From Haliclystus octoradiatus (Eukaryota > Cnidaria > Staurozoa > Stauromedusae > Haliclystidae): a stretch of DNA of 64,000 nucleotides. Shown here one piece after another: positions 1-11,357 of this stretch. The stretch lies in NCBI GenBank assembly GCA_916610825.1, contig OU744447.1, positions 10,771,751 to 10,835,750 of the forward strand. The letters run 5' to 3'. Position 1 is the first letter of the stretch; each line of letters starts with the position of its first letter. The notes below the pieces were generated by a model that ran no database searches, was not told the DNA's origin, and saw only the letters and a program-made list of their open reading frames with translations. The position numbers were made by a program, and so were the translations under genes.

Positions 1-2378
1 AGTCAGCACAGTCACTTTCACAAATAACGAAGGAAAATTTAGCAAAATCAATGACACATGGCTGATAAGAAAGTTCTCGATTCCTAACGCAGACTTTGTT
101 TATTGTGATTACGAGAAAAGACCAAACAGGTCATCTTTAATAACGTTGATGCCAACATTGATTTGTTAATTGGAGCTAATGCTTCTGAAATGTTGATCCC
201 AGATCAAACCGTTAACATTGACGGTGTCAACATAATTAAAACCGCTGCTGGTTGGGCAGTAATAGGTCGTTCTTCTTCTTCTGTTACTACTAATAAGGAC
301 TTTTTTTTTAGTTAATGTTATAGTGGACAATAGTGTTAATCAGCAATGGGATAGATTTTGGAGAATCGACCAAATTGATTCACCTTCTATATTGCCTTTT
401 AAATATTCGCAAGATGACAGGTCTTGTTTACCTGTGTTAAATAATATTTCTGTGGTCAACGGTCATTACCAACTAGGGTTATTATGGAAAGATAAAATTT
501 CTTTGTCAGATAATAGGGCATGTGCCATGAGTCGATTACAGTCTTTACGTAAACGCTTTGCTGAAAATGATGACTTTGATAATCAATACCATTGTACTTT
601 ACAGGGTTACATCGATGAAGGCTTTGCGGAACGTGTAGTTCAGGATCAGATTTCTTCTGACTTTACTAGAGTTTGGTAGTTACCACATCATGCTGTGTTT
701 TCAAACGCAAAACCTGACAAATGTCGTGTGGTCTTTGATGCAGCCGCAAAATATAAAGGTGTTAGTTTAAATGATTGTCTACACACAGGTCCAGATTTTT
801 TAAATAGTTTGTTAGGTGTTATTTTGAGATTTCGTAAAGCCCCGATCGCAATACAATCTGATATCGAGGGAATGTATCACCAAGTCTTCGTCAATCCCGA
901 AGACCGTGATGTGCAAAGGTTTTTGTGGTGGGAAGGTGGTGATATTCACAAACAGATAGTTGAATATCGAATGAAAGTATTTTTCTTTGGCTCAATTTGT
1001 TCACCTTGTTGTTGTAATTTTGCTTTACAGCATCTAGCTAAAGAATTTGAAACCTGTTTGAGTAATGAAATGTCTTCTTTAATTACTAGGAAATTTTACA
1101 TGGATGATATGTTAGCATCATTCGAAAGTGTTCATGAAGCTGTTGAAGCAGCTAAAATGTTAACAAATATTTTAGAAAAAAGAGTATTTAGATTAACAAA
1201 ATGGATATCAAATAAAGATAATGTGTTAAGTAGTATACCAAGAAGTGAGTGGGCGAAGAGTGTTGTTAATTTAGACCGAGAGAATGATTTAATTGAAAGA
1301 GCGCTTGGTGTGAATTGGAATATTAATAATGATAATTTTTGTTTTACTGCTAAAAGTTTAGATAAACCTATAACAAAAAGAGGTATATTATCAACTGTTA
1401 GTACAATGTTTAATCCTGATGGATTTTTATCAACCATTATGTTACAGCCTAAACTCATTTTGAGAGAAATATGGAAAGAAGAAATTAACTGGGATGATAT
1501 TCTACCTAACAATTTGCATTCACAGTGGATTGAGTGGCTGCAGACACTCCATCTTATTGAAAATCTTTCTATTCCAAGATGTTACCGTACATCAAACTTT
1601 TTTAATGTTGATTATCAGACAAGCCTTCACGTTTCTTGTGATGCTTTGGAATTGGCAATTGGTGTTGTTGCGTTTTTGAGGTTTGAAAATAATGATGATG
1701 TATGTTGTTCTTTTGTTGTTGGAAAATCGTGCTGCGCGCCACTGAAAACGCTTACTATACCGCGCTTAGAGCTGCAAGCTGCAGTATTAGGAAGTAGAAT
1801 TGGTAAAACTTTAGTTAGAGAGTTAGATATGAACATAAAAGAAGTTGTATATTGGTCAGATTCTAAAACAGCTTTAGCATACATTAGAAACTGCAGTAGA
1901 AGATTCCAAGTATTTGTAGCTAACAGAGTGAGTGAGATTCGAGAAAATACTAACATTAACGAGTGGAGATTTTGCCCGGACAAACTTAACCCTGCTGACA
2001 TTGCCTCCCGTGTTGTTCAGCCTACTGAATTTGTTCAAAATTGTGCAATGTGGACACATGGTCCAGAATTTTTATTTTCAAATAGGTCTCAATGGCCCAA
2101 AGACGAAGCAGATTCAATAGAAAAGTTCGATGACCTTGAAGTCCGTGCAAAACAAGTTTTAACTACCTTGGATATCGCAAAGTCACCAATTGAAATCATT
2201 GCAGATCATTGTTCCTCCTGGATGAATCTAAGCATGATGCGACTGATCTGGCTCCACTCACGCCCAATCATTTTTTATTGATGAGAGCAAATGAATCTGT
2301 TCCTCCTGGTGTGTTCGGCCAAAGAGACCTTGATTGTCCGCTTATTCTAATAGTTCGAATATTCTCACTGTTGGGGAA
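1..2378 (+). pseudogene. BEL/Pao pol remnant (protease end, RT, RNase H, integrase tail)
   Basis: Decayed polyprotein of a BEL/Pao LTR retrotransposon. The stretch before 300 encodes the protease-to-RT segment (ANASEMLIPD, GWAVIGR) but changes frame near 120-140 and again at the T9 run at 301-309. From 311 the frame encodes the BEL RT N-terminal region. A TAG at 677-679 falls where the intact BEL element in this window has VWYLPHH. The RT then stays open to 2281, with FYMDDML near 1094-1114. RNase H follows (VYWSDSKTALAYI and NPADIASR, 1845-2010). The integrase zinc-binding and catalytic parts are missing. The frame jumps near 2215 to the integrase C-terminal motif (APLTPNHFLL, about 2244-2290). 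Residues differ widely from the BEL element at 48-55 kb, so this is a different family. It cannot make a working polyprotein. Confidence 0.9.
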
Positions 2379-2724
2379 TGTAGATAGCGGACTGGGTACG
2401 AAATATATTGTACTCTATTGTTCTTAGTAAGCCAATCAGCAACTTACAAATGTTATATTTAATGCCTATAAATACCGCTGATTTAGTGTTTTTATATCAT
2501 TATTCGCATGTTGTGGCCATAGGCATATCGCCTTTAATTATATAGTTTGAATTTGACATCTTGTCTCTTCTTTGTCTGGTCACACATGCAGAATTAATCA
2601 TTATTCTTTGTACTGATTTCTAACCGAAATCTAGTACTATTTCGTATTTCAAACGTTTGAATATATTATTTGAGAAGAACAACTTAGTCACAAGTCACAG
2701 TCCTCTGAACCTATTCTCATACAA
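2379..2724 (+). repeat. Candidate 3' LTR of the BEL remnant
   Basis: The purine run ggggaa at 2373-2378 directly precedes tgtagata, as a polypurine tract precedes a BEL LTR; the other BEL LTR here also starts tgtag. A TATA-like ctataaat lies at 2466-2473. The right end is a guess, placed at ctcataca because LTRs end in CA. No 5' LTR is in the window, so the boundary is unproven. Confidence 0.4.
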
Positions 2725-4562
2725 GTAATCAACGTTTTCACCTTGTAATCTTCGTAAATTGCATGCTATAATATCCTACGTTGCTCAATATTTTTTTTGA
2801 AGTTTTATGTTTGACAATGTTAAAGTGGGAATAAACCCCCAGACTATCTTTACATATGTAGTAGAACCCGACGTGAAAAAAACAACGGCGTAATTTTTTT
2901 TTCGATCTGGAAATTATTTCTTGGTGAAAAATGCCTTCAAAGTGGTGTTTTGACCCAAATGTCGCTGAGGAAAAAAAAGGGATTGGATCTAGCTTTATGA
3001 CGACAAAGTCACAAGTCGTGTGGTTTTTCTAATAGACTTTAGATCGGATTAATCACGCGATGTTACGTTTGAGATGGCGTACCTCTGTAACGGCAATCTA
3101 TTTTTCTCTCCCACAAAACTGAGGTAAGGAACAACATATAAACTCAAGAGTAGCAAAATTCCAGATGATTTGATGAATTTAAAGTTCACGAATTTGAAGG
3201 AAATAAAAATCAGAAAATGTTTCATTCGTAGCGCGCGTTATACAGATTATATTTTGACATATCATTCTCACACATATTTAACAAATATCAAAAGATTCTC
3301 TGGTGACCACAATAGCTAGCTAAGTAGAATTTATTGTTGTAAGCATATGTCTGAACTGAAAATGGAGTATTCTTTTGAGGGTAAAAAGCAAAATGTATGG
3401 TGGGAAACGCTATTAACCGTTGGTTTATAGTCCTCTTTTCACAGAAACAAAATCTGTCCATCTGATTTATCGTCTCTGTAGAAAGGTATTTTGTGCAAAG
3501 TAGCTTCTGCCACTGTATTACCGCATCCTATAAACTACGGATTGTGACATGATGCTAACATGCTCTACTTTCTAGCAAAAGGAATGAATACTAGCTAGTA
3601 TGGTAAAAAAATTCGTCGCGTATGTATTATCAGGAACGAGACTTCACATTGCAAAACCCTAATTTTGTTAACCAGATAACGTTGATGGAGAGGGTAACAA
3701 TTTATGCAATGAAGATATACTGCAAAACAGAAAAATGATAGAATATGTGTAGTTCTAGTATATGGCTGTAAACTTGAATAAGAACGTCCAAGCCCTCATA
3801 TCATTTTTGTACTATTTCCGAAAAGCGAACCGGCGCAGAGCGTTCTCAACGGCTTGCAAGATATTTTATAGAATTTACAGTGTAATGTACTGAAGAAGTT
3901 TCGATGGTTTTATAATAATTGAATGCTTGGTGAATGAATGATGAACACTTTGTTAGAGTATTGAGTATAATATATCTATCTACAGTCGTATATAAACTAT
4001 ACGATTACATGGTTTAAGTTTTACTAGACAAACATCAATTTCAAACTTGAACTTTGAAATGATAATTGAAAAATGTCAATTTAATAATTTAGTAATACTT
4101 AAATAAATCCGAAAAAGTACAATTAATACTTTGCAGTACCATCTATCTCGAGGAAAACTGTGCAAATCGAGTCAGGTTACATTCACATCTAGATCATGAA
4201 AAGGATATCTTGCAGAAAAATTTACTCAAGAACAACTTGCAGATAGAGTTAAAAATAGTTATAACTTATATAGCGTAGGATGAAGCTATTTCGAAGGGCA
4301 CGTGTCTACTAATTAAGATTTGAGAAGTACTGCGGTCACCCAGAATACGTAACTAATATGTGTCACTAGACTAGTCACAAAGGAACACTCGCACCGCCTG
4401 ACATTTGTGTTAATCCGCAATCTATATCAGATTCATCGCGCTTAATGACGCTACGAGAAATTATTTCGACTGAGCGTTTCAATAGATTTTATTCTGCTCC
4501 TAAAATCTTTTTTACGTAATTCGCGAGTTTATATAAACTTGTCATTGGCTTAATCAACGCAG
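2725..4562. other. No gene recognised
   Basis: AT-rich sequence with stops in all frames and no recognised TE domain. The last part (4440-4562) should hold the 5' LTR or leader of the downstream Gypsy element. It has a TATA-like tttatataaac near 4528, but I found no matching 3' LTR after 13168. Confidence 0.5.
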
Positions 4563-5553
4563 ATGATGAACGAACCGTTAATTACATCAACTCATCAGAA
4601 TAGTAGGGAAATCTATCAACAACCTACGGTACAGCAACAACAAGCCAAAAGGCATAACAAACCAGTAGTGCGACCTCCAAATTTCAACGGTAAACAATCG
4701 TGGGAGGACTACAAGGTTCAATTTGATCTGGTATCAAAGCATAATTGTTGGGGAGACGAAGAAAGAGAAAGTCACCTGGCAGTTAGTTTGACTGGTGATG
4801 CTAGTTCAATTTTATCGGATATAGAAAGCGCCGACCGAATAAACTTTGACAAGCTTTGTTTAGCCCTCTCAACCCGCTTTGGCACTGAACAGCGTGTAGA
4901 ATTACATCGATCCGAACTGAGAAACAAAACAAGACTGAGCAATGAAACCTTACCGGAATTGGCACATGCAATACAGAGATTAACTCGACTATTGTATCCA
5001 TCAATGCCAAGTGAGTCAAGAGAAATCATTGCTAAGGATGCGTTTCTAGACAGCCTAAACGATCAAGAGACGATGGAGAGTATGTCAAGCACGACCAAAG
5101 TCATTCCAAGAAGCTGTTAACATAGCTTGTGAGTTGGATTCTCATCGGCGAATAGATTCACAAAGACAACAACAAAAGCACACTGCTGTTCGGACTGTGG
5201 CTAACTGTGAGAGTTCTAACTGTACCAGCTTTAACACTCGGACCTTGGCGAACTGTGAGAGTTCTAACTGTACCAGCTTCAACACACGGACCTTGGCGAA
5301 CTGTGAGAGTTCTAACTGTACCAGCGACAACAACAACATCGACAGCCGATTGTCTAAACTAGAAGAAATGATGACGTTTACGTGCAACCAAGCGAAGGCG
5401 AGGAGTTACCGAGGAATTCCAGGGAAGTGTTGGACATGTGGTGAAGTTGGTCATATGTCACGCTCATGCCCACAAAAGCAAGTCAATGAAAAAGTTGGTG
5501 TCATTTCCGGCGCAGACAACAGCACGTCGGGAAACGCTTCTCAGCCGAATTGA
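4563..5553 (+). pseudogene. Gypsy A gag (capsid + zinc knuckle), frameshifted
   Basis: Gag of a Ty3/Gypsy retrotransposon, which would form the particle and bind RNA. The first ORF (4563-5120) has the capsid-type stretch FNGKQSWEDYKVQF. A frameshift near 5080 moves the rest into another frame (5080-5553). That part ends in a CCHC zinc knuckle (CWTCGEVGHMSRSC, 5428-5469). Between them are three near-perfect copies of a 48-nt unit (about 5198-5331) encoding a Cys/Asn/Ser-rich 16-residue repeat with core ANCESSNCTS. The gag is broken and cannot be made as one chain. Confidence 0.85.
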
Positions 5554-7664
5554 AAGGGCTCAATTCGACTGCATGCCAGGGAATGCCCAGGGGGATGCCC
5601 TTGTTATGACTGGAAGCAACTCAAGTGTAAACAATGGCGTTTACGTAAACGTGATTGTAAGTTGACATAATGTACAGTTCTTAGTTGATACTGGGGCAAA
5701 CGTAACATTGCTGCAATGCTCTGTATTTGACAAGATATGTGAATCTAGCGGAATTGTTGCCATGGAAACGGATGCTCAAATGACCTTGGCTGATGGTAAA
5801 ATGGTCCCTTTTAAAGCCAAAGCAAATTTATTTCTATCTGTCGGGGTTATCAACAAAGCCATTCACACAGTCTGGGTTGCAGATATTGACACTGCTGGAA
5901 TACTTGGCATTGATTTCATGATAAAACATCAACTTGATTTGCGTTGGAAAGATGGCTGCTATCAATTAGAAACATCTGGTGTTGACAATGAAAGTGACAA
6001 AAATGTGTAGGAAATAAAAGGAAGCTGTGGACATGAGGAAACAGGAAGAGTTGATGATGCAACTATTCGTGTTGCTGTTACAAAGACCATAACCATTCCT
6101 GCTAGATCGGAGTTATTGGTACCAGCAGAAGAGCCTCAAGATATTGGAATTGGCCTCATTATGACTTCTACTGGTCTGCTACAACGACAGGTGATGATTG
6201 CAAAAACATTCGTAAATTGTGAGAAGTCTTGCAGAAAGATCAATCTGCGAATGATTAACCTGTCTGAAAGCCCTTATACCTTGTATGAAGGCACAATAGC
6301 AGGAATGTGTGAATCACTCCAGGTCATTCATGAGCAGATTAATGAAGAACATCATCAGTATACAAGAGGGGTTCTTCTTAATCAAAATGCTGACCAAAGT
6401 GAAGCAATACCTGCTCATCTGACTGAACTTCTTGAGAGAAGCTGTAGAGGCTTGGCCCCTGACCAGTTTGATCATGTGAAAAAGCTATTATTGAACTTCC
6501 AATCTGTATTCTCAAGTTTGCCAACAGACATTGGAAGAACAAGCATCGTTAAACATGAAATCAACACTGGTACTGCAACTCCGATCCGTCAAAGACCAAG
6601 ACGACTTCCAATCAGTCAGAGGGAAGAAGCAGGTAAAGAGGTACAGAAGATGCTAGAAAGAGTCATCATCGAGCCATCATCTAGTCCCTGGTCTTCACAA
6701 ATTGTACTGGTAAAAAAGAAAGATGGGTCAACCAGATTCTGTATTGATTACAGGAAGTTCAATGAAGACACCATGAAGGATTCGTACCCTCTACCAAGGA
6801 TAGATGACTCGTTGGACGCCCTCAGTGGGGATAAATGGTTTTCTACCCTTGGCCTGTCTTCAGGGTATTGGCAGGTTCAAGTAAACAACGAAGACAAGAA
6901 AAAAACAGCTTTTTCAGTTGGTAAAGCAATCTACTAGTTTTCAGTCATGCCGTTCGGCCTATGTGATGCACCGGCTACATTCGAACGACTCATGGAGCAG
7001 GTGCTATCAGGCCTGTCGTGGGAGATATTGCTAGTGTATCTTGATTACATCATCGTGCACGGAAGATCATTTGATGAAGAATTGGAACGATTAAGTACAG
7101 TTTTCACAAGACTTCAAAAGGCAGGCTTGAAACTTAGTCCAAAGAAATGCCATTTGCTCCAACAAAGTGTAAAGTTTCTTGGACATGTTATCACAGAAGA
7201 CGGGATTTCAACGGGATTTCTCGAAAAGATCAGCGCGGTTAAAGATTGGCCAACACCTTGCTCAGTTCACGAAGCTCGATCTTTTCTTGGCTTATGTTCG
7301 TACTATTGCTCATTTGTGGCAAATTTTGCCGAAATATCAAGACCACTGAACCGTTTAACGGAAAAACAATCTGACTTCATCTGGACAGAAGATTGCCAAA
7401 TTGCATTCATAAAATTAAAAGCAAAGCTGGTATCATCGCCTGTTCTAGGATACCCTTCGTTAGATGGTGCATTCTGCCTTGATACAGATGCAAGCAACAA
7501 TGGATTAGGAGCAGTCTTGTCGCAGATGCAAGAAGGAGGCTACAAAGTTATCAGCTATTACAAGTCGCAGCCTCTCTAAATCAGAACGAAATAATTGCAT
7601 AACCAGGAAGGAATTGTTGGCAATTGTTGCGGCTGTACGAAATTACCACCATTACCTGTATGGA
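5554..7664 (+). pseudogene. Gypsy A pol, part 1 (protease, RT, start of RNase H)
   Basis: One reading frame carries the aspartic protease (LVDTGANVTLL near 5685-5715), a linker, the RT and the start of RNase H. It is cut by TGA at 5663-5665, TAG at 6008-6010 and TAG at 6935-6937; the last replaces the residue before the FSVMPFGLC block. The catalytic box reads YLDY at 7037-7048 instead of YLDD, so the second metal-binding Asp is lost to TAC. A frameshift near 7565 precedes the RNase H continuation (SRSLSKSERN, RKELLAIVAAV). The coding sequence stops at 7664, where another LTR element is inserted; it resumes at 11358. Confidence 0.9.
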
Positions 7665-8187
7665 TGTTGACGCGTTTTCTGTTGCCATTAGATATCACCT
7701 TTATGTTAAGTCACAATCATTGTCATCGTTCATTAGTTTCTATTTGTGTTTGTAATGTTTCATTGTGATTGATTGCATTCATCGTATTGTTTAGTATTTC
7801 AATAGTTATTTTGTGCTTTGTATTATATGGAACTTCTTCCTGTCTGTTTTGTGGTGGAGTTCTGTGTTAAACGTGTTTAAGTAAGTTCTCGCCTAGCCAT
7901 CGTCACATCAACATGTCGCTTGAGCTCAACATTCCTCGCCTTTGAGTTAAGTATATGATAGAGGACTCTTAGCTTAGAAGTATTTGTGTAACATGATTTT
8001 GGTGTTACTTTTATATATAATCTTGTTTGTATAACATAATAATTGAAAATGTTATAATTAGTTTATGTCAACGGCTAGCCTGATAAGTTTTGTAATTTGA
8101 TATGTAGTCCTCTCAATGTCGCCTTTGTTCAAGTTCTTCCAGTAGAAAACATTCTAGGATATTTAGTGAACACAGGAACCGTTCACA
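7665..8187 (+). repeat. Element B 5' LTR (523 bp)
   Basis: Matches 11034-11357 apart from about six substitutions and one block of about 200 bp (near 7770-7970) absent from the 3' copy. The two LTRs are equal at integration, so one has gained or lost this block since. Ends are TG...CA. Confidence 0.9.
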
Positions 8188-8736
8188 TTTTGGTCCGTCG
8201 AAGTAGTCGGTCCTTTTTCGTTAGTTGCTAGTATTTGGTTTGTAGTTTATTGTACTTGATTATTGCACTTTGTCTTGCTTTTTTATAATTTGAGGGAGGA
8301 GAAGTTCTTTCTTGTTGTTATTGTTCTCTAAATTTTGATGCGTATCTGATATTTTTTCGAGTTACTGTGCTAGTTTGTTTGGAATGACTTCTTTGCCTGT
8401 TTTGCAATTCGAGGGTATGTTTGATAATTTGATTTACTGCATTGTTTGTTGTTTTCTGTCTTAATTAAAGTTAGAGAAAAGAATTGTAGGTGCAGTTTAT
8501 GAAAGTTTGTTTTATTCTAAAGCTGTGTCAGTTTGAAAACATCCATACATTAATTTGCATTGTAAAGCTGAATTCGCTTGTGCAATAAATGCCATTGATA
8601 TATAAGTCATGAATAAGTTAAGCCTGTGTTGTAGAGCTGGTATTTTGCTCGCACGGTAAGTTTTATTAATTTGTATTTCTTGCTTGCCTCGACAGATTTT
8701 ATATCGTTTTTGGTCTGGTTTGGACACAACGAGATC

Positions 8737-9990
8737 ATGGCGAGCAGTAGTAAAGAATCGGTGAGGAGAATAAATAAGTTTTTATTATTATCTGAGGAAC
8801 TTGATTTGTTGGTCAAGGGTGTTGTAATAGGCAAAGAAAATATGATAGAGGATTTTAAAATTACTCAGATGATTAGTCAGCTATTAAAACTCATGCCTAG
8901 ATTACGTAAGAAATCGATTAAAATATCCATGTCTCGATATGCACAGCATGAAGACATTAGAGTACAAGTTAGATTAAGAGAAGAGATCTTGTCGTCATTG
9001 ACAAAGATTTTTTACCCAAGAGTAAACGTTAGCCCATCTCGAACTACAAATGAAAGGTTTGCTTTGACCAATTTGTCTGGTAGAGGGCACACATTTTTCA
9101 CAGATTTTCTTGTTGAAGCGTATGAATTTGACACATTAGCTCAGTTTGTAGCCAAATCAATAGCAATATTTGATTGCGCTGACTGTCGAAAGTTGAGTAG
9201 TCAGTTGAAAAATTTATTGACTGGTTTATCGAAATCGAAAACTGTATATCATCTAGCTCAAAATTGTCGACATAAAACTGCTGATGACATTCGCCATTGT
9301 TTTGCCGAACGCCGTGAAATAGAATTAAGAGTTAGTAAGTTATTGTGCAAACGATATCTTGATTTGCAACATAAACAACAAACTGATGAGTATGTCACAT
9401 TTGATTTACACAATAACACCAATAAGAAAGCAGATACAGAAATACATTCCCTCAAAGTAAATGTTGTAGAAATTGTTGCCTCGGTTTCAAAAGAAACACC
9501 TTTGTTTTTTGAAATGATTACTCCAATTGTACATAAAGCAATGGTGTACGATAGCACGTGTTGTGTAATTGAGATAGTCGAGGTTGCTGTTGCGAAAGAG
9601 ACACCTTTGTTTTTTGAAGTTTATGCATCGGTTGATAAAAAAGTAGAAAGTTATTATGATAACAATGATATATTAGATTTAAAGCCCTTTAATGGGACCT
9701 GTCCTGTCGAAAAAAGTAGTAACAATTTAGTAGGCCTATATACGGCATATACCACATTTGCTTGTAATCTTACCTCTGCAATTGATTTTGAAAAACTTAG
9801 AATTCCTTTATTGTATACTATTGAAGCTCTTCTAGCTAGTACCAATGTCACTGAAAAACCTTTCCATAATGATAACCTACATGAAACGTTGTTGTTTGTC
9901 GTGAAGAAATCTCAAGGTCTGATGTTGATATATTGTTTTCTAGCATTGTATACATTTTCTTTCAAAGTTTGTAAAGATATGGAAGGATGA
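8737..9990 (+). CDS. Unrecognised 417-aa protein of LTR element B
   Basis: Single long ORF of the nested element. I chose the ATG at 8737, in the good context gagatcATGG; the frame is open further upstream but has no ATG. I do not recognise the family. It has no capsid, zinc-knuckle, protease, RT or integrase motif. The N-terminal third is basic and helix-prone (LLKLMPRLRKKSIKISMSRY). Cys/His residues cluster mid-protein (FDCADC, HLAQNCRHK, IRHCF). A 34-residue internal repeat carries KETPLFFE twice, aligned at residues about 245 and 279. The C-terminus has one likely membrane segment (LMLIYCFLALYTFSF, about 394-410). It could be a very divergent gag, an env-like protein or a captured host gene. 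The frame is intact. Confidence 0.7.
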   Translation: MASSSKESVRRINKFLLLSEELDLLVKGVVIGKENMIEDFKITQMISQLLKLMPRLRKKSIKISMSRYAQHEDIRVQVRLREEILSSLTKIFYPRVNVSPSRTTNERFALTNLSGRGHTFFTDFLVEAYEFDTLAQFVAKSIAIFDCADCRKLSSQLKNLLTGLSKSKTVYHLAQNCRHKTADDIRHCFAERREIELRVSKLLCKRYLDLQHKQQTDEYVTFDLHNNTNKKADTEIHSLKVNVVEIVASVSKETPLFFEMITPIVHKAMVYDSTCCVIEIVEVAVAKETPLFFEVYASVDKKVESYYDNNDILDLKPFNGTCPVEKSSNNLVGLYTAYTTFACNLTSAIDFEKLRIPLLYTIEALLASTNVTEKPFHNDNLHETLLFVVKKSQGLMLIYCFLALYTFSFKVCKDMEG

Positions 9991-10499
9991 ATAACATAGC
10001 TAGCTAGATCCTCGCTGGAAGAATTATTTGGTTGAAATCCTGACGCCTGAATGCTTTAAAAGTTTGTTTTTTGTATATATTTATGATTTGCTTTAGTAGT
10101 TTTGGTAGTCATTTTTGCCATTTGTTGTTTTACAAAGTATTGTTCCAGGCTACTGCTCAAAAAGATCTCGTTGTGAATCCACTCTAGACCACTGCTTTAT
10201 CAAGTCTGTAGGTGTGAGCTTTAGCCATTTTTTTGTTATAATAGAGTAAGTGAAAAAAAAGTAAAATAAAAAAAAATAAGTTTACAAATAAAGATTTAAA
10301 TACATACAAAAGTCTTACATTGAATAGCATAAAAATACCGATTACAGCTAGATAAAACCGATTGAAATTTAATTAAACCAACGTAGACTATATAAAGTCA
10401 ATTGAAAGTAATAATTAGAGGAATAAAAGTAACGTAAAATTATGGTATGAAAAATTAACATTGAAACTTATGTAGTATATTATTCTTATAGTTTTATCT

Positions 10500-10910
10500 C
10501 AGACAGGGTCAGCTATATGTTGCTCGTTCTAGTGGTGTCCATCGAATGCCTTCCCATGAAGTATCTGACGCTGTTCTCTCAGTTCTTGGATCAATGAAGA
10601 AAATCTTGTTATGATTTCGTCCTTCTGGTAATGTGAAGAGCAACAACATCAATTTGCATTTATAGTTATTAAAGTGACGAACAATATCAATCTTAATTAC
10701 TTAGTAGTCATCATGCAAAAATTTTCCACCAATATTAATGTCGTATCGTCTGAGTCAAGGTCTAGGTCTGGTTCTCTTAAAGTTGCAACTGGTGAACTAA
10801 GAAGACCTATAGTGAAGTTGGCACTACTAGAAACATGTAGCTGTAAATAAACATTTAGTTTACGTATTGGTAAATAGAATGCCACATTCTTATTAGATAA
10901 AGTAATGTAT
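10500..10910 (-). other. Antisense gene-like segment inside element B
   Basis: Read on the minus strand, 10697-10885 gives a protein-like stretch (ATLREPDLDLDSDD). It is preceded by an acceptor-like tttatttacag (about 10844-10854). Downstream on the same strand a pyrimidine-rich acceptor, ctcttcacattaccag, precedes another open stretch (FSSLIQELREQRQ) ending near 10530. This would fit an intron-containing host fragment carried antisense to the element. The donor choice is ambiguous and no family is recognised, so chance is a real alternative. Confidence 0.25.
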
Positions 10911-11033
10911 ATAAATAGTTTTAGTTAAAGGCTTCCTAGACGCCACTTGTTGTTAAATTTAATTAAGGCTTTTTTTTAATTTTTCCTTTTTGCAACCTTT
11001 TGTAATGAGATAGATATCTCATAGGGTGAGGAA

Positions 11034-11357
11034 TGTTGACACGTTTTCTGTTGCCATTAGATATCACCTTTATGTTAAGTCACAATCATTGTCATCGTTC
11101 ATTAGTTTCTATTTGTGTTTGTAATGTTTCATTGTGATTCATCTTAGAAGTATTTGTGTAACACGATTTTGGTGTTACTTTTATATATAATCTTGTTTGT
11201 ATAACATAATAATTGAAAATGTTATAATTAGTTTATGTCAACGGCTAGCCTGATAAGTTTTGTAATTTGATATGTAGTCCTCTCAATGTCGCCTTTGTTC
11301 AAGTTCTTCCAGTAGACAACATTCTAGGATATTTAGTAAACACAGGAACCGTTAACA
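11034..11357 (+). repeat. Element B 3' LTR (324 bp)
   Basis: Second LTR of the nested element. Starts tgttgacacg after a purine-rich tract, ends gttaaca at 11357, and is followed by the atgga target duplication. It lacks the roughly 200-bp block of the 5' LTR, with a join at gtgatt/cttag. Confidence 0.9.

Larger units (their letters stand above)
7665..11357 (+). mobile_element. Nested LTR retrotransposon without pol (element B)
   Basis: Complete insertion bounded by LTRs that begin tgttgac and end gtt(c/a)aca, with a 5-bp target duplication atgga at 7660-7664 and 11358-11362. It interrupts the Gypsy A RNase H; the host reading frame continues directly on the other side. The interior (8188-11033) has a leader, one 417-codon ORF and about 1 kb of 3' sequence. 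I see no protease, RT, RNase H or integrase. A purine-rich agggtgaggaa precedes the 3' LTR at about 11023-11033. A primer-site-like tggtccgtcgaag follows the 5' LTR near 8191. It must borrow enzymes from another element. The superfamily is undetermined; a 5-bp duplication fits Gypsy or BEL. Confidence 0.9.

Noticed and set aside
4440-4562. 5' LTR of Gypsy A
   Set aside because: A TATA-like sequence is present, but no matching sequence after 13168 and no primer site were found, so no LTR can be defined.
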